Source: Paenibacillus algorifonticola
GTDB taxonomy: Bacteria > Bacillota > Bacilli > Paenibacillales > Paenibacillaceae
Length of the DNA: 64,000 bases
Assembly: GCF_000971975.1 (NCBI RefSeq)
Contig: NZ_LAQO01000003.1
Location: 62,001 to 126,000 of the forward strand
Reading direction: 5' to 3'
Shown here: one piece after another, positions 42,034-51,344 of the stretch
Position numbering within the stretch: the stretch's first letter is position 1
How the letters are laid out: the number at the start of each line of letters is the position of its first letter
The notes under the pieces: generated by a model
What the model was told of the DNA's origin: nothing
Databases searched by the model: none
Seen by the model: the letters and a program-made list of their open reading frames with translations, nothing else
Translations under genes and position numbers: made by a program

Positions 42034-45000
42034 ATGAATAGAACTCAAGAAATCACGATTGTAGAATATGAGCCCCGATATGCAGGCTCCATCGCTGCAA
42101 TGTGGAATACCAGCCATGAAAGCTGGGGTGGGGACGACTCGCTCCAGACGGAGCAAAGCATACTGAAAGAACATCATAACAGTACATTTCTTCATGTGTA
42201 TTTGGCGATTGCTGGCGGGGAAGTTGTTGGATATTGCAGCTTCTCCCATTACAAGGAAGATGCTGGCGCCTTGTACATTCCTTTACTAAATGTACGGCCC
42301 GATTATCACGGACACAAAATCGGCAAGAGACTTATTTTGCGTGCAATCGAGGAAACCTTGAAGCTTGGCTGGCCCAGACTCGACCTCTATACTTGGCCAG
42401 GCAATACGAAAGCGGTCCCTGCGTACAAGAAAAGCGGTTTTTTCTGGGAGAAGCGGGATGACACAACACATCTAATGAACTTGATTCCATCCGTGTTGCA
42501 GACCGGTGCCGTGAAGCATTATTTTGAAGAAATCAACTGGTACTCGGATAGCGTACGCGAGATTGCAGTCAGCCCGGATGGACGACAGGAACGTGGTTTT
42601 GATTATTTTACTTATGAATGGAAAAAGGGCTCTTCACATCTGAGAATGGAATATGAGCGAACTGGACGCGGGTTAAGACTAATTGAAACGGATGATTACC
42701 TCATTAAGGCAACGATTCCTGATTACCATCAACTGCCTTTCGGTGTTAGCTATCCGATCATATATGAAGCCGTCAATAAAAGCGGGAAAACGTTGGCTTT
42801 GGAAATCAAGAGCGTTGGCAGTGCTGCAATCAGCTTTGAGCTTCATGAAACCAGAATAGTTGAGTCACAGGAGCGGATTGAAGGCAGCTTTTTAGTCCAT
42901 GCCATTGAAGAGGATCAAAGCCCCTTTCAGACACACCCGGTTGTTGAGGCCGAGCTGCTCATTAATGGTTTGCCAGCTACCTTCAAGACCGGCATTGAGC
43001 CGAAATTTCCAGCGAAGCTAAAGCTTCAGGCACCAGCTCAATCCGTTTATGCCGGTGAGCATGTTGCGCTTGATTTGACAATAGAAAATGAGTACGAAAC
43101 AGAGGCTGTGTTTGCTTTTGAGCTGCCTGATGATGAGGTTCTTTCCTTCAGCCATCCTTCTGTTCGAATCAAGGTGCCTGCTAAAGGCCGGCGAACTGTA
43201 ACCATTGAAGCGCTACTGCTGACATATGGCATTTGGCATCATCGTCTCGCTATTCACAATGTGGCCGGCAGCGACGATTCACTAGTATTGCAGCAGGGAG
43301 TCAGTCTTGTGTTCCCGGGAATACATGCGGCTTTCGGAGGCGAAACCGATCAGGATTGGGTGATCTCTAACGGACAATACTCCGCTCGTCTGAACAAATC
43401 AAGTAATATTCTTTCCATTTACGAGGGAGCTCACAGCACGATAAGTCTACATTATCCCAAATTCGGTTTGCCCTATAGCAGCGCATTCGAGAAAAATCGT
43501 GTGTCACGAGTGACATGCCGTCAAGACGAAGCTATGGTGCTCGAAGCCCAGTATGATCTGACTTCCGCTGACCTGCTGCTCACCCTGGTCGTCAAATTGT
43601 ACAGCAATGGTATAATTACCCGTCATCATGTTGTACAGAACAAGGCGGCAGCAGTCCGTGATGAACCATTATTTTTGAAAGAAAGCTTTAATTTTGACCT
43701 TGAAGACAGCGTTATTCCTTATGAAGGCCAATATGTGGATTTAAGCAAAGGGCCTGATGCCTCCAATTCCGATTATTGGGAGAAGAATAGGTTCACGGAG
43801 AATTGGATTTTTGCTAATAACGGGGAGTCGTCACGAGGAATTACCTGGCCTGAACAAGCGGAAATTATTTCAGAGGGCTGGTATTACGGCCTTGAGCATC
43901 CTTTGGGTGTTATTCCCGCCGGAGGTATTACACAGACTGAGCCTATCCGTATTGCTCTAGGAACGTGGAGAAATTGGCGTGATTTCCGTTCTTTTGCCCT
44001 GAACAGGGGATATTCACAGGAGCTCGAGACTACCGAGCAGCTGGAGACGATCGTCAATCAGGGTAATCCTTTTCTGCAAGGAGCGTTGGAGGTTCGGATT
44101 GTTGAGCGGAAAAACACATTTTTGGAAGGTGAAATTGAAATCTCTTCTGCATTGGACAGCATAGATACGGCAAAACACCTAGTATCCGGCGAGCAGCAGC
44201 TCACCGAAATCGTAACTCCGGTAACCTGGAAATCTAGCCTCGAGGCGGATATTTTAACACTGCGTCTCGATATGGAATCCTATGGAGCGAGGCGAAGCCG
44301 CCTTGTCTTTCCAGTCTCGGATCACACAATAACACAACAAACGGAACATACGGAATATGGCGAGGTACTTATGGCAGACAATGGGGTTATGCAAATTCAG
44401 GCAAGCAGTGGCTTTGCCCCAGCCTTATTTTCACTAAAGCATCGCGGCGTGGAATGGCTCGATTCTTCCTTTCCTCATCCAGGGCCTAAGTCTTGGTGGA
44501 ATCCTTGGATCGGCGGTATTGCAGCTGAAGTATCCGGCATGTCCGGCACAAGCTTCATGGAAGAGCCGCGTGAGGCAGCCTTTGCAGCGATCACAGATAA
44601 TCTGGGAAATGACTGGTCGGGTATCCGAATGAGCGTGACGATCAGCAACCATGCAAAATTCAGAGGGCTTGTGCTCCATCAATATTTCTTAATGCTGCCA
44701 GGCGTACCTGTACTTGCAACTGTCATCCGGGTAGAGCAAAATACAGGTGCACCTCTACATCCACTGACCCTTGCCAATTCGACCTTCTACCGAGCAAGCA
44801 GCGATATGAAGGAAAGCAGGGGGTATGTCAAAAATAACAATGGTGAAAATATTATCTATAAGGCTGGCAGGGTTCAATATAGTGTGAGCAGTACAAACGG
44901 AATCATCCAATATGGTTCCCGCGAGCGGAAGCAGCGGCTGACCTTCATTGCCCACCCAGAGATTGATTCAAGCGAGCTGCATGTGAACACCGATGTAGCG

Positions 45001-45144
45001 GCATCCGTAGCAACAGAAAAACTATTTTTGCAAGACGGGAAGCAGCAGTTCAGCAAGCCCCAGTTCTACATTATTTCTGATCTGTTTGCCCCAGAGGAAG
45101 CTTATCAGGATTTGCTCAACATTCGTTTTGACCAGTTGACTTAA
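42034..45144 (+). CDS. GNAT acetyltransferase fused to large beta-sandwich protein
   Basis: 1036 aa. The ATG at 42034 follows AGGAGGTGAG. Residues ~5-150 are a GNAT domain: LLNVRPDYHGHKIGKRLI contains the acetyl-CoA loop, and PAYKKSGFFWEKR is the usual final segment. After it come ~850 residues without any domain I can name. They are beta-rich and soluble, with an Ig-like stretch near residues 340-420 (YAGEHVALDLTIENEYETE) and two blocks that look like glycosidase-type sandwiches (SNGQYSARLNK; KSWWNPWIGGIAAEV). No signal peptide, so cytosolic. The next gene, a TIM-barrel hydrolase, starts 14 bases later, so the two likely act together. A sugar or glycoconjugate substrate is a guess. Confidence 0.7.
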   Translation: MNRTQEITIVEYEPRYAGSIAAMWNTSHESWGGDDSLQTEQSILKEHHNSTFLHVYLAIAGGEVVGYCSFSHYKEDAGALYIPLLNVRPDYHGHKIGKRLILRAIEETLKLGWPRLDLYTWPGNTKAVPAYKKSGFFWEKRDDTTHLMNLIPSVLQTGAVKHYFEEINWYSDSVREIAVSPDGRQERGFDYFTYEWKKGSSHLRMEYERTGRGLRLIETDDYLIKATIPDYHQLPFGVSYPIIYEAVNKSGKTLALEIKSVGSAAISFELHETRIVESQERIEGSFLVHAIEEDQSPFQTHPVVEAELLINGLPATFKTGIEPKFPAKLKLQAPAQSVYAGEHVALDLTIENEYETEAVFAFELPDDEVLSFSHPSVRIKVPAKGRRTVTIEALLLTYGIWHHRLAIHNVAGSDDSLVLQQGVSLVFPGIHAAFGGETDQDWVISNGQYSARLNKSSNILSIYEGAHSTISLHYPKFGLPYSSAFEKNRVSRVTCRQDEAMVLEAQYDLTSADLLLTLVVKLYSNGIITRHHVVQNKAAAVRDEPLFLKESFNFDLEDSVIPYEGQYVDLSKGPDASNSDYWEKNRFTENWIFANNGESSRGITWPEQAEIISEGWYYGLEHPLGVIPAGGITQTEPIRIALGTWRNWRDFRSFALNRGYSQELETTEQLETIVNQGNPFLQGALEVRIVERKNTFLEGEIEISSALDSIDTAKHLVSGEQQLTEIVTPVTWKSSLEADILTLRLDMESYGARRSRLVFPVSDHTITQQTEHTEYGEVLMADNGVMQIQASSGFAPALFSLKHRGVEWLDSSFPHPGPKSWWNPWIGGIAAEVSGMSGTSFMEEPREAAFAAITDNLGNDWSGIRMSVTISNHAKFRGLVLHQYFLMLPGVPVLATVIRVEQNTGAPLHPLTLANSTFYRASSDMKESRGYVKNNNGENIIYKAGRVQYSVSSTNGIIQYGSRERKQRLTFIAHPEIDSSELHVNTDVAASVATEKLFLQDGKQQFSKPQFYIISDLFAPEEAYQDLLNIRFDQLT

Positions 45145-45158
45145 GAAAGGATACTTTG

Positions 45159-46025
45159 ATGAAAATTATAGATGCACATGTCCATTATTCCAATATTGCA
45201 GCCTTTAAAGAGACGGCACAAACGCTGGCAGCTATTGATTACACGGCCAAGGGCCTGCTGGAGGAGTTCAGAAATGCTGGTGTCATCGCTGGTGTGGGGA
45301 TGGGCGTTACGGAAACGGTTGAAGGGGCATTCCCGGACTCCGCAGCCCTTAATCCAATGCTGCTTGATTTGACCGACCAGCTTCCAAACAGTCTGTTTAC
45401 TTGTGCGGGGATTAATCCATTAACCTTGCATCTGGATGGTCAGCTCGAAGCGCTGGAACAATCGTTGCGCTCGGAACATGTTGTTGGTATTAAGCTGTAT
45501 GCGGGCTATTACCACTACAATGTCGGTGATGAAATTTATGACCCGGTGTACAGGCTCGCTTCCGCCTACCAACTTCCTATCGTCATTCATGGAGGACTGA
45601 CTTATTCGGACAAAGGCCTGTTGAAATATTCCCATCCGCTGTCTATGGAAGAGACCTTTTTGAAGCACCGTGATCTTACTTTTATGCTTTGTCATCTCGG
45701 TGATCCCTGGGTCATGGAAACAGCCGCATTGCTGGAAAAAAATCCGAATCTCTACGCAGATCTATCGGGCTGGATAGTAGGCGATGCTGCGAAGGTGGAA
45801 CGGTTGTTGATGGAGCAAACGTATACGGATCATTTCCGACGTGCCATTGTGTTTGCCGAGAAATATGACCGGCTTGTATTCGGTACCGATTGGCCGCTTG
45901 TTCCGCTGGATGCGTATATCCAATTTGTGAAGCATCTGATTCCGCAAGCCCACTGGGAGGATGTTTTTTATAACAATGCGCTTCGGGTATTTCCGAAGCT
46001 GAAACAGCTGCTTAGAGAAGAGTAG
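45159..46025 (+). CDS. Amidohydrolase-2 family TIM-barrel hydrolase
   Basis: 288 aa. Metal-site pattern of the amidohydrolase/decarboxylase group: IDAHVHYSN (HxH) at the start, PIVIHGGLTYSD, MLCHLGDPW and VFGTDWPL (terminal Asp). AAAGGAT precedes the ATG at 45159, 14 bases after the GNAT-fusion stop. Shares the operator-controlled promoter at 41928. The family includes lactonases, hydrolases and non-oxidative decarboxylases, so the reaction is open. Confidence 0.85.
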   Translation: MKIIDAHVHYSNIAAFKETAQTLAAIDYTAKGLLEEFRNAGVIAGVGMGVTETVEGAFPDSAALNPMLLDLTDQLPNSLFTCAGINPLTLHLDGQLEALEQSLRSEHVVGIKLYAGYYHYNVGDEIYDPVYRLASAYQLPIVIHGGLTYSDKGLLKYSHPLSMEETFLKHRDLTFMLCHLGDPWVMETAALLEKNPNLYADLSGWIVGDAAKVERLLMEQTYTDHFRRAIVFAEKYDRLVFGTDWPLVPLDAYIQFVKHLIPQAHWEDVFYNNALRVFPKLKQLLREE

Positions 46026-46052
46026 GGTACAGTAGAATCACCCGTGTAGAGG

Positions 46053-46079
46053 AAGTCGCCAATAAGGCGGCTTTTTTTA
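46053..46079 (+). terminator. Terminator after amidohydrolase
   Basis: Short stem AGTCGCC / GGCGGCT with loop AATAA and a run of seven T, 28 bases past the stop codon. Confidence 0.8.
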
Positions 46080-46105
46080 TTTTAACGCTTCGGCAATTTT
46101 ACCTA

Positions 46106-46136
46106 TTGACTTGGAGTTAACTCCAGAGTATAAGCT
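46106..46136 (+). promoter_or_regulatory. MerR-type promoter of alcohol dehydrogenase
   Basis: TTGACT at 46106-46111 and TAAGCT at 46131-46136 are 19 bases apart, the long spacing typical of MerR-activated promoters. Between them lies the perfect palindrome TGGAGTTAACTCCA. This matches the sites of AdhR/NmlR-type MerR regulators, which sense aldehydes or electrophiles. A TATAAG at 17 bases could alternatively serve as -10. No merR gene is intact in the window. Confidence 0.75.
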
Positions 46137-46187
46137 ACTCCATGTAACGTTAACCATTAAAAATAGAGCAAGGGAGTTGAGAAAAAC

Positions 46188-47228
46188 ATGTGTAAAACCA
46201 ATGTTCTAAGTGTTCCAAGTGCAAGAGCACCTTTTGAAAAGACGGTTATGGAGCGGAGAGAATTACGACCGAATGATATTTTAATTGAAATTAAATATTG
46301 TGGGATTTGCCATTCCGACATTCACAATGCCTTTGATGAATGGGGTCACGGAATGTTTCCGATGGTTCCCGGTCACGAAATGGCCGGAGTGGTAAGCGCA
46401 GTGGGGTCAGAAGTTATGAAGTTTGCCGTTGGCGATCGCGTTGGAGTTGGCTGCTTCGTTGACTCCTGTGGACAATGCGAGTACTGTCTCAGCGGAGAGG
46501 AACAATATTGTACGAAAGGCGTTATCAATTCTTATAATTCTTTAGATTACGATGGCAATCAAACATACGGTGGTTATAGCCAGAAAATCGTTGTGAAAGA
46601 AGATTTTGTTGTCCGCATTCCAGATGCCTTGGATTTGGATGTGGCAAGTCCGTTATTGTGTGCGGGAATCACCACTTACTCCCCATTAAAGCACTGGAAC
46701 ATTGGTCCAGGCAAGAAGGTTGCGATTGTAGGAATGGGGGGCCTTGGTCACCTAGCTGTCCAATATGCGCACGCTTTAGGGGCGGAAGTTACAGTACTGA
46801 GCCAATCGTTGAATAAGAAAGAGGAAGCTCTTAGTTTTGAAGCTGATCATTACTTTGCAACTAGCGATTCCGCTACGTTCACGGCGTTAGCTAATCGTTT
46901 TGACCTTATTTTAAATACAGTGTCTGCCAATCTCAATGTCGATGCGTATTTATCGATGCTTCGTTTAGATGGAACACTTGTAAACGTCGGTGCACCTAGC
47001 GAGCCAGATCAATACCATGTGTTTTCCTTGATTATGCAACGTCGCAGCATCGCTGGTTCGCTCGTTGGTGGCATTAGGGAAACACAGGAGATGCTCGACT
47101 TTTCTGCTCAACACGGCATTGCCCCTAAAATTGAGGTTATCCATGCTGATCAAGTTGACGAAGCTTTTGAGCGTATCATCCGTAGTGATGTACGTTATCG
47201 ATTCGTAATCGACATATCTACTTTGTAG
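46188..47228 (+). CDS. Zinc-dependent alcohol/aldehyde dehydrogenase, AdhA-like
   Basis: 346 aa medium-chain dehydrogenase of the cinnamyl-alcohol/YahK group. Catalytic zinc ligands in CGICHSDIHNAF and PGHEMAG; structural zinc cysteines in GCFVDSCGQCEYCLSGEE; NADP-binding VGMGGLGHLAVQYA. The AdhR-type promoter just upstream suggests induction by formaldehyde, methylglyoxal or similar, as for adhA of Bacillus subtilis. The sirtuin-like gene follows after 16 bases and is probably cotranscribed. Confidence 0.93.
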   Translation: MCKTNVLSVPSARAPFEKTVMERRELRPNDILIEIKYCGICHSDIHNAFDEWGHGMFPMVPGHEMAGVVSAVGSEVMKFAVGDRVGVGCFVDSCGQCEYCLSGEEQYCTKGVINSYNSLDYDGNQTYGGYSQKIVVKEDFVVRIPDALDLDVASPLLCAGITTYSPLKHWNIGPGKKVAIVGMGGLGHLAVQYAHALGAEVTVLSQSLNKKEEALSFEADHYFATSDSATFTALANRFDLILNTVSANLNVDAYLSMLRLDGTLVNVGAPSEPDQYHVFSLIMQRRSIAGSLVGGIRETQEMLDFSAQHGIAPKIEVIHADQVDEAFERIIRSDVRYRFVIDISTL

Positions 47229-47244
47229 TTGGAGGAGCAGGGAG

Positions 47245-48030
47245 TTGGACAGTTATCAAACACGTATACAAAAGGCAAAAAAGGCTATAGCAGAGGCTGA
47301 ATATATTCTATTAGGTGGAGGAGCGGGCATTTCAGCTGCTGCTAGTATACTGTATAGCGGGAAAAGGTTTACGGAGAATTTCGCACCAAGTATTCGTAAT
47401 TTTGAATTACACGATATGTACATGACCGGTCTATCCACGTTCCCTGCACAGGAGGATAAATGGGGTTTTTGGGCAAAACTAATCCGTCATACTCGGTATG
47501 AAGCTGGTCCTGCCAGAGTTTACAAGGATTTATACAGCTTGATAAGCGAAAAGCATTATTTCGTGCTGACAACTACTGTCGACAGTCAATTCGAGATGGC
47601 AGGTTTTTCTTCTGACAAAGTATTTGAAGTTCAAGGCAATTACGGAAAACTACAGTGTGCAATTGGCTGCCATGACAGGATCTATTCTAGTGAAATACCG
47701 GTAATGGAAATGGCAGAGAGTATTGTTGATTATAAAATACCACTGGAACTCGTCCCTAAATGTCCGGTTTGTGGCGGCAAAATGATTCCAAACATAAGAA
47801 ATAACAAAAATTTTTTCCAGGACGAGAAGTTTTTTGAATTAGAAGCATTATATAAAGGATTCGTGCTGGAATCTATGACAAAGAAACGGCTTTATATCGG
47901 ACTAGGTGTTGATAGTGAACCCTTGGTTATATTGAAGCAAGACGATCCTATAGGTTTTGAGCAAAATAACCGCAACATTATTTCATTCCATGAAGGCATT
48001 CATGAAACGGTATCGGCATTATCAAAGTAA
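47245..48030 (+). CDS. SirTM-like (class M) sirtuin, divergent
   Basis: 261 aa Sir2-fold protein. The NAD-binding start YILLGGGAGISAAASILYSG, the DMYMTG segment, VYKDLYSLI and FEVQGNYGKLQC follow the pattern of SirTM, the bacterial sirtuins that ADP-ribosylate rather than deacetylate. The usual catalytic His is Gln (VQGNYG), as in SirTM. The TTNVD motif reads TTTVDSQ, so the conserved Asn is Thr. Zinc-finger cysteines: QCAIGC and CPVCGG. SirTM genes usually sit with a macrodomain and GcvH-like/LplA genes; none is here. TTG start at 47245 after GGAGGAGCAGGG. Downstream of the alcohol dehydrogenase, probably one operon, so it may be part of the electrophile response. Confidence 0.78.
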   Translation: MDSYQTRIQKAKKAIAEAEYILLGGGAGISAAASILYSGKRFTENFAPSIRNFELHDMYMTGLSTFPAQEDKWGFWAKLIRHTRYEAGPARVYKDLYSLISEKHYFVLTTTVDSQFEMAGFSSDKVFEVQGNYGKLQCAIGCHDRIYSSEIPVMEMAESIVDYKIPLELVPKCPVCGGKMIPNIRNNKNFFQDEKFFELEALYKGFVLESMTKKRLYIGLGVDSEPLVILKQDDPIGFEQNNRNIISFHEGIHETVSALSK

Positions 48031-48129
48031 AACCATTGAAGGATATCTTTCATGAGTTAAAAGATAGAGGTGATTGAATGTTCAATTCTAAGGTCTTCTT
48101 CTATTAGTTGTGTCGATATAATGGCTAAT

Positions 48130-48160
48130 AGGGAGGAGCCGCTGTGGCTGCTCCCTTTTT
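48130..48160 (+). terminator. Terminator after sirtuin gene
   Basis: Stem AGGGAGGAGCC / GGCTGCTCCCT (one mismatch), loop GCTGT, then TTTTT; 100 bases past the sirtuin stop. Confidence 0.7.
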
Positions 48161-48217
48161 GCTTAATTCTTTGATTGAAAAATCGATGATCGGATTGTGG
48201 AGAGATCAAAAAGAGAA

Positions 48218-48489
48218 CTATGAAAGATGCATTTCCAACATGTTGGCTACTTGTTCTTCCATGACATGAGGAGGATAAGGCATTTCGTTTATAAACCACC
48301 ATTCTACGATTCCTACATAAGCTGGCACAAAAAATTGAACAGGATATCTTCATTTATTCCGCGATTTTTCCCCTCCGTCTTTTCCCCTCATGCTTGATAT
48401 CCTCTATGACAAACGCAAGGAAGCGGCTGCGAAAGAAGGGCGCTCCTTTGTTCACACAGCTCCAGTAGCTCGTTAATATGTTCCTCCAT
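48218..48489 (-). pseudogene. Remnants of regulator genes, including TetR C-terminus
   Basis: On the minus strand, 48349 to 48218 reads FFVPAYVGIVEWWFINEMPY and ends VANMLEMHLS-stop. This is the C-terminal end of a YfiR-like TetR regulator; its DNA-binding part is gone. Just upstream, 48489 to 48354 begins with an ATG and MEEHINELLELCEQ, then continues in another frame as PFFRSRFLAFVIEDIKHEGK and a stop. This second piece is a frameshifted fragment of an unrecognised protein. Neither is functional. Confidence 0.55.
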
Positions 48490-48500
48490 AACTTTCTACA

Positions 48501-48531
48501 TTGACTTGGAGTTAGATCCAGACGGTAAACT
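48501..48531 (+). promoter_or_regulatory. Second MerR-type promoter
   Basis: TTGACT at 48501-48506 and TAAACT at 48526-48531, 19-base spacer, with TGGAGTTAGATCCA between them. It is nearly identical to the element at 46106 but with an imperfect palindrome. The open frame behind it, from the ATG at 48567, is broken by stops after 14 codons, so the original target gene (possibly the merR gene itself) appears lost. It may now drive the MFS gene at 48744. Nothing else is visible in 48532-48743. Confidence 0.65.
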
Positions 48532-48743
48532 ACTTTATATAATCAAAAAAAGGAGAGTATGGACGAATGGAAGATATGAAAATTGGATACATGGAAGAAT
48601 GCTCCCGATAGGTAGAGTGTATGCAGTGTATCTGAAATCAAGGTTTTCGCGTTGAAGAAGTGGAGCGTAAAAGAAAAGTATTACAAAGAGCAGAAGAGAA
48701 AACGCTTGCATAAAAGCAACCTGCTCTAGAGGAGGAAAGAACA

Positions 48744-49940
48744 GTGGAACGTCTATGGACGAAATCGTTTACGCTAATGACTATAGGAAATCTATTCTTA
48801 TTTAACGCCTTTTATATGCTGTATCCGACGATGCCGCTATTCATCACACAGATGGGCGGCAATGAATCGCAGGTTGGTCTGGCGATGGGGGCGTTTATGC
48901 TGGCTGCCGTTATTTTTCGGCCGCTCGTCGGTGGGCTGCTGGACCGATTCGGCAGGCGCCCGTTTCTGATCTGGGGGCTGATTCTCTTCATCGTGGCGAT
49001 GTATATGTATAACTGGGTTGGGGGAATTGTCGTTCTAATGGGGCTCAGAATTTTGCATGGGATGAGCTGGGCCGTTTCCACAACCGCCACAATGACGGCG
49101 ATTACGGATATGATCCCAGCGGCTCGCCGCGGCGAGGGAATGGGGTGGTTTAGCACGTCCATGACCTTGGCTATGGCCATCGGCCCGCTGTTCGGCATCT
49201 GGGTTACAGAGAACCAGTCGTACAGCGCTTTGTTTTTAATCGCCGTCTTCCTCTCTGCGGTAGCACTGATCCTGATGCTGGGTGCAAAAATGCCTTTCCG
49301 GCCGCAAACGGGCGTTCGAAAAATCGAATTGTTCGAAAAATCGGTCTTGCCCATTGCGGCATCAGTCTTTTTTCTGTTTATCGCTTATGGCGGTATTACC
49401 ACCTTTGTTCCGCTGTTCGCTAAGTCGATCCAGGTCAATTCCGGCGCGTTCTTTCTGGCCTTTGCTGCATCACTTGCGCTCAGCCGTCCCATTTCAGGAA
49501 AACTTTCGGATCGGTACGGAGAGATTTTTGTCATTGTACCGGCCCTTGTCATTACAATTGGTGCCTTGATTGTGTTGAGCCTCTCCACCGGTTTGATCGG
49601 TGTGCTTGCATCGGCGGTTCTATATGGAATCGGCTTCGGTTCCGCGCAGCCAGCTCTTCAAGCGGCAACAATACGTTTGGCCCGTCCAGACCGAATAGGG
49701 GTTGCCAACGCCTCGATATCGACGGCTAATGATCTTGGCATCGGGCTAGGTGCGATCATGCTAGGCTGGGTCTCCCAGTCCATGAGCTACCAGGCGTTGT
49801 TCACGGTCAGCGCCGTGTCAGTAGCGTTTTCCTTAATACTTTTCACATTTTTTGTGAAACGATTGTTGAAAAACAAAGAACCGCACCCTCTGAATACGGA
49901 TCCACTTTCTTCGAAACAAGTTGACGCGGTTTCGCAATAA
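48744..49940 (+). CDS. MFS transporter, 12-TM drug-efflux type
   Basis: 398 aa with about 12 hydrophobic segments. Motif A-like GGLLDRFGRRPFLIWG follows TM2, and GKLSDRYGEIFV marks the repeat in the second half. GTG start at 48744 after GAGGAGGAAAG. Resembles YfcJ/TetA-type exporters; substrate unknown. It may be driven by the MerR-type promoter 210 bases upstream. Confidence 0.9.
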   Translation: MERLWTKSFTLMTIGNLFLFNAFYMLYPTMPLFITQMGGNESQVGLAMGAFMLAAVIFRPLVGGLLDRFGRRPFLIWGLILFIVAMYMYNWVGGIVVLMGLRILHGMSWAVSTTATMTAITDMIPAARRGEGMGWFSTSMTLAMAIGPLFGIWVTENQSYSALFLIAVFLSAVALILMLGAKMPFRPQTGVRKIELFEKSVLPIAASVFFLFIAYGGITTFVPLFAKSIQVNSGAFFLAFAASLALSRPISGKLSDRYGEIFVIVPALVITIGALIVLSLSTGLIGVLASAVLYGIGFGSAQPALQAATIRLARPDRIGVANASISTANDLGIGLGAIMLGWVSQSMSYQALFTVSAVSVAFSLILFTFFVKRLLKNKEPHPLNTDPLSSKQVDAVSQ

Positions 49941-49948
49941 GCTCGGGC

Positions 49949-50158
49949 AGTTGAAAGTGAGGAACAATTAATTGGATATGCAAATCGGGATGAAATGGTG
50001 CTCGATACGAAGGTTAATGGGCGTATACAGGTCCAAACGGTGCCGGAATTCTAGAAAGGCAAATTCACCGCTGGGATTACAATACGCCTATCGAAGAGTC
50101 CGCCAATATCCTGGCCATGAAGCTGGATATTGGCGGTCTTCCTAAATATTTTCAATAA
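49949..50158 (+). pseudogene. Aldo/keto reductase remnant
   Basis: Two pieces of an aldo/keto reductase lie in different frames. First EEQLIGYANRDEMVLDTKVNG, matching the ELIG.....VLATK region; then GPNGAGILERQIHRWDYNTP with IEES, matching the DLYQIHRWD strand. The part between them and both ends of the enzyme are missing. The inverted repeat CCGCCAATATCC / GGATATTGGCGG at 50098-50135 lies within the remnant and has no T run. Confidence 0.6.
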
Positions 50159-50264
50159 GCCTTAACGATCTCTCCATTGTGGCCATTAACCGATGGCGAA
50201 TCGATTCGTAAGTAAACTCATTTTCAGCACTCCGTTTCGATTTTTCTCATATAATCAAGAAATG

Positions 50265-51284
50265 TTATGTTAAATCTACAACCACTTTAACGGTTCCTTT
50301 TGCGTCAATGGCTTTATTAAAGGCTTCCTGAACATCATCAAGCTTATATACCTGCGTTATAAGGGTGGACAGCTCACTTTTAAAACTTGTAAGATGCTCT
50401 ACAACCTTGGAAAAATCTTCGTGAGTATATCCGCTGGAACCTTTAACTTGTACTTCTTTTGACATGACCTGCTGCAGGCTGATCGGCACCTCGGTTTTAT
50501 AAACCGCAATAATTGAAATTCTGGCTTTAGGTTTAACGATTTTCATTATATTTTCAAACAAAACCGGAGCACCCGCCGCATCTATAAATACATCTACGTC
50601 GGGGACTTCAATACCGTAAACGTTCACAGTGCCAAAATGTTCAGCCAATCCCTCCTCAAGTGTCGTTTCAGCTGTGTTTACGGTTAAAGCCCCTAATCCG
50701 GCAGCTTTTGATAATCTCCATTCGTCAATGTCGACCACACAGACGTTTTTCATGCCTTCAGCAATCAGACTGGCAGCAGCGAGAAGACCGATAGGACCTC
50801 CGCCCATAACGACAATACGATCTTCAGGCTGCGGGTTTGCGCTGAAAGCCCCATGTCGTCCGACGCTCATTGGTTCGATCAGTGAAGCTACCTCTACAGG
50901 AACACTTTTATCTATTACATATAGGTTATGGTTAAGTTCAGCCTCTTCGACTAAGACATACTGGGAAAATCCGGAACATTCCAGGGATTTGCGTCTCCCG
51001 ACTTTTTTTGCTGTAATGGGATTAATACCTACACGCATCCCAATTTCGATCTGGGAAGAAACTTCAGAACCTATTTCTACAACATCGCCAACCATTTCAT
51101 GTCCAAATTCTGAACCAAGGCTGATTCCCATATTCCCTGCACCGACTTTGACGATATTAATATCTGTACCACATATCCCGCCGCGCAAATTTCTTACGAG
51201 TACATCTTTTGGACCCACAACAGGAATAGATTTTTCTTCAACGCGAATGTCATTCTTACCATAATAAATGGCTGCCTTCATCAT
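50265..51284 (-). CDS. Medium-chain dehydrogenase, sorbitol/butanediol dehydrogenase type
   Basis: 339 aa NAD(P)-dependent dehydrogenase. Catalytic zinc region RGGICGTDINIV and FGHEMVGDVVEIG; nucleotide-binding VMGGGPIGLLAAASL; FIDAAGAP. The four-cysteine structural zinc loop usual in this family is absent: the segment reads INPITAKKVGRRKSLECSGF. AAGGAG precedes the ATG pair at 51284/51281. Substrate is probably a secondary alcohol or polyol. It diverges from the two-component system at 51573. Confidence 0.88.
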   Translation of the reverse strand: MMKAAIYYGKNDIRVEEKSIPVVGPKDVLVRNLRGGICGTDINIVKVGAGNMGISLGSEFGHEMVGDVVEIGSEVSSQIEIGMRVGINPITAKKVGRRKSLECSGFSQYVLVEEAELNHNLYVIDKSVPVEVASLIEPMSVGRHGAFSANPQPEDRIVVMGGGPIGLLAAASLIAEGMKNVCVVDIDEWRLSKAAGLGALTVNTAETTLEEGLAEHFGTVNVYGIEVPDVDVFIDAAGAPVLFENIMKIVKPKARISIIAVYKTEVPISLQQVMSKEVQVKGSSGYTHEDFSKVVEHLTSFKSELSTLITQVYKLDDVQEAFNKAIDAKGTVKVVVDLT

Positions 51285-51344
51285 TTAACTTCACTCCTTA
51301 TGAATGATTATCGTTCCCCCGCATATGTTTTTCTCATCTGTTAG

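Noticed and set aside
50098..50135. Inverted repeat as a terminator after the MFS gene
   Set aside because: The stem lies within an aldo/keto reductase remnant and has no T run.
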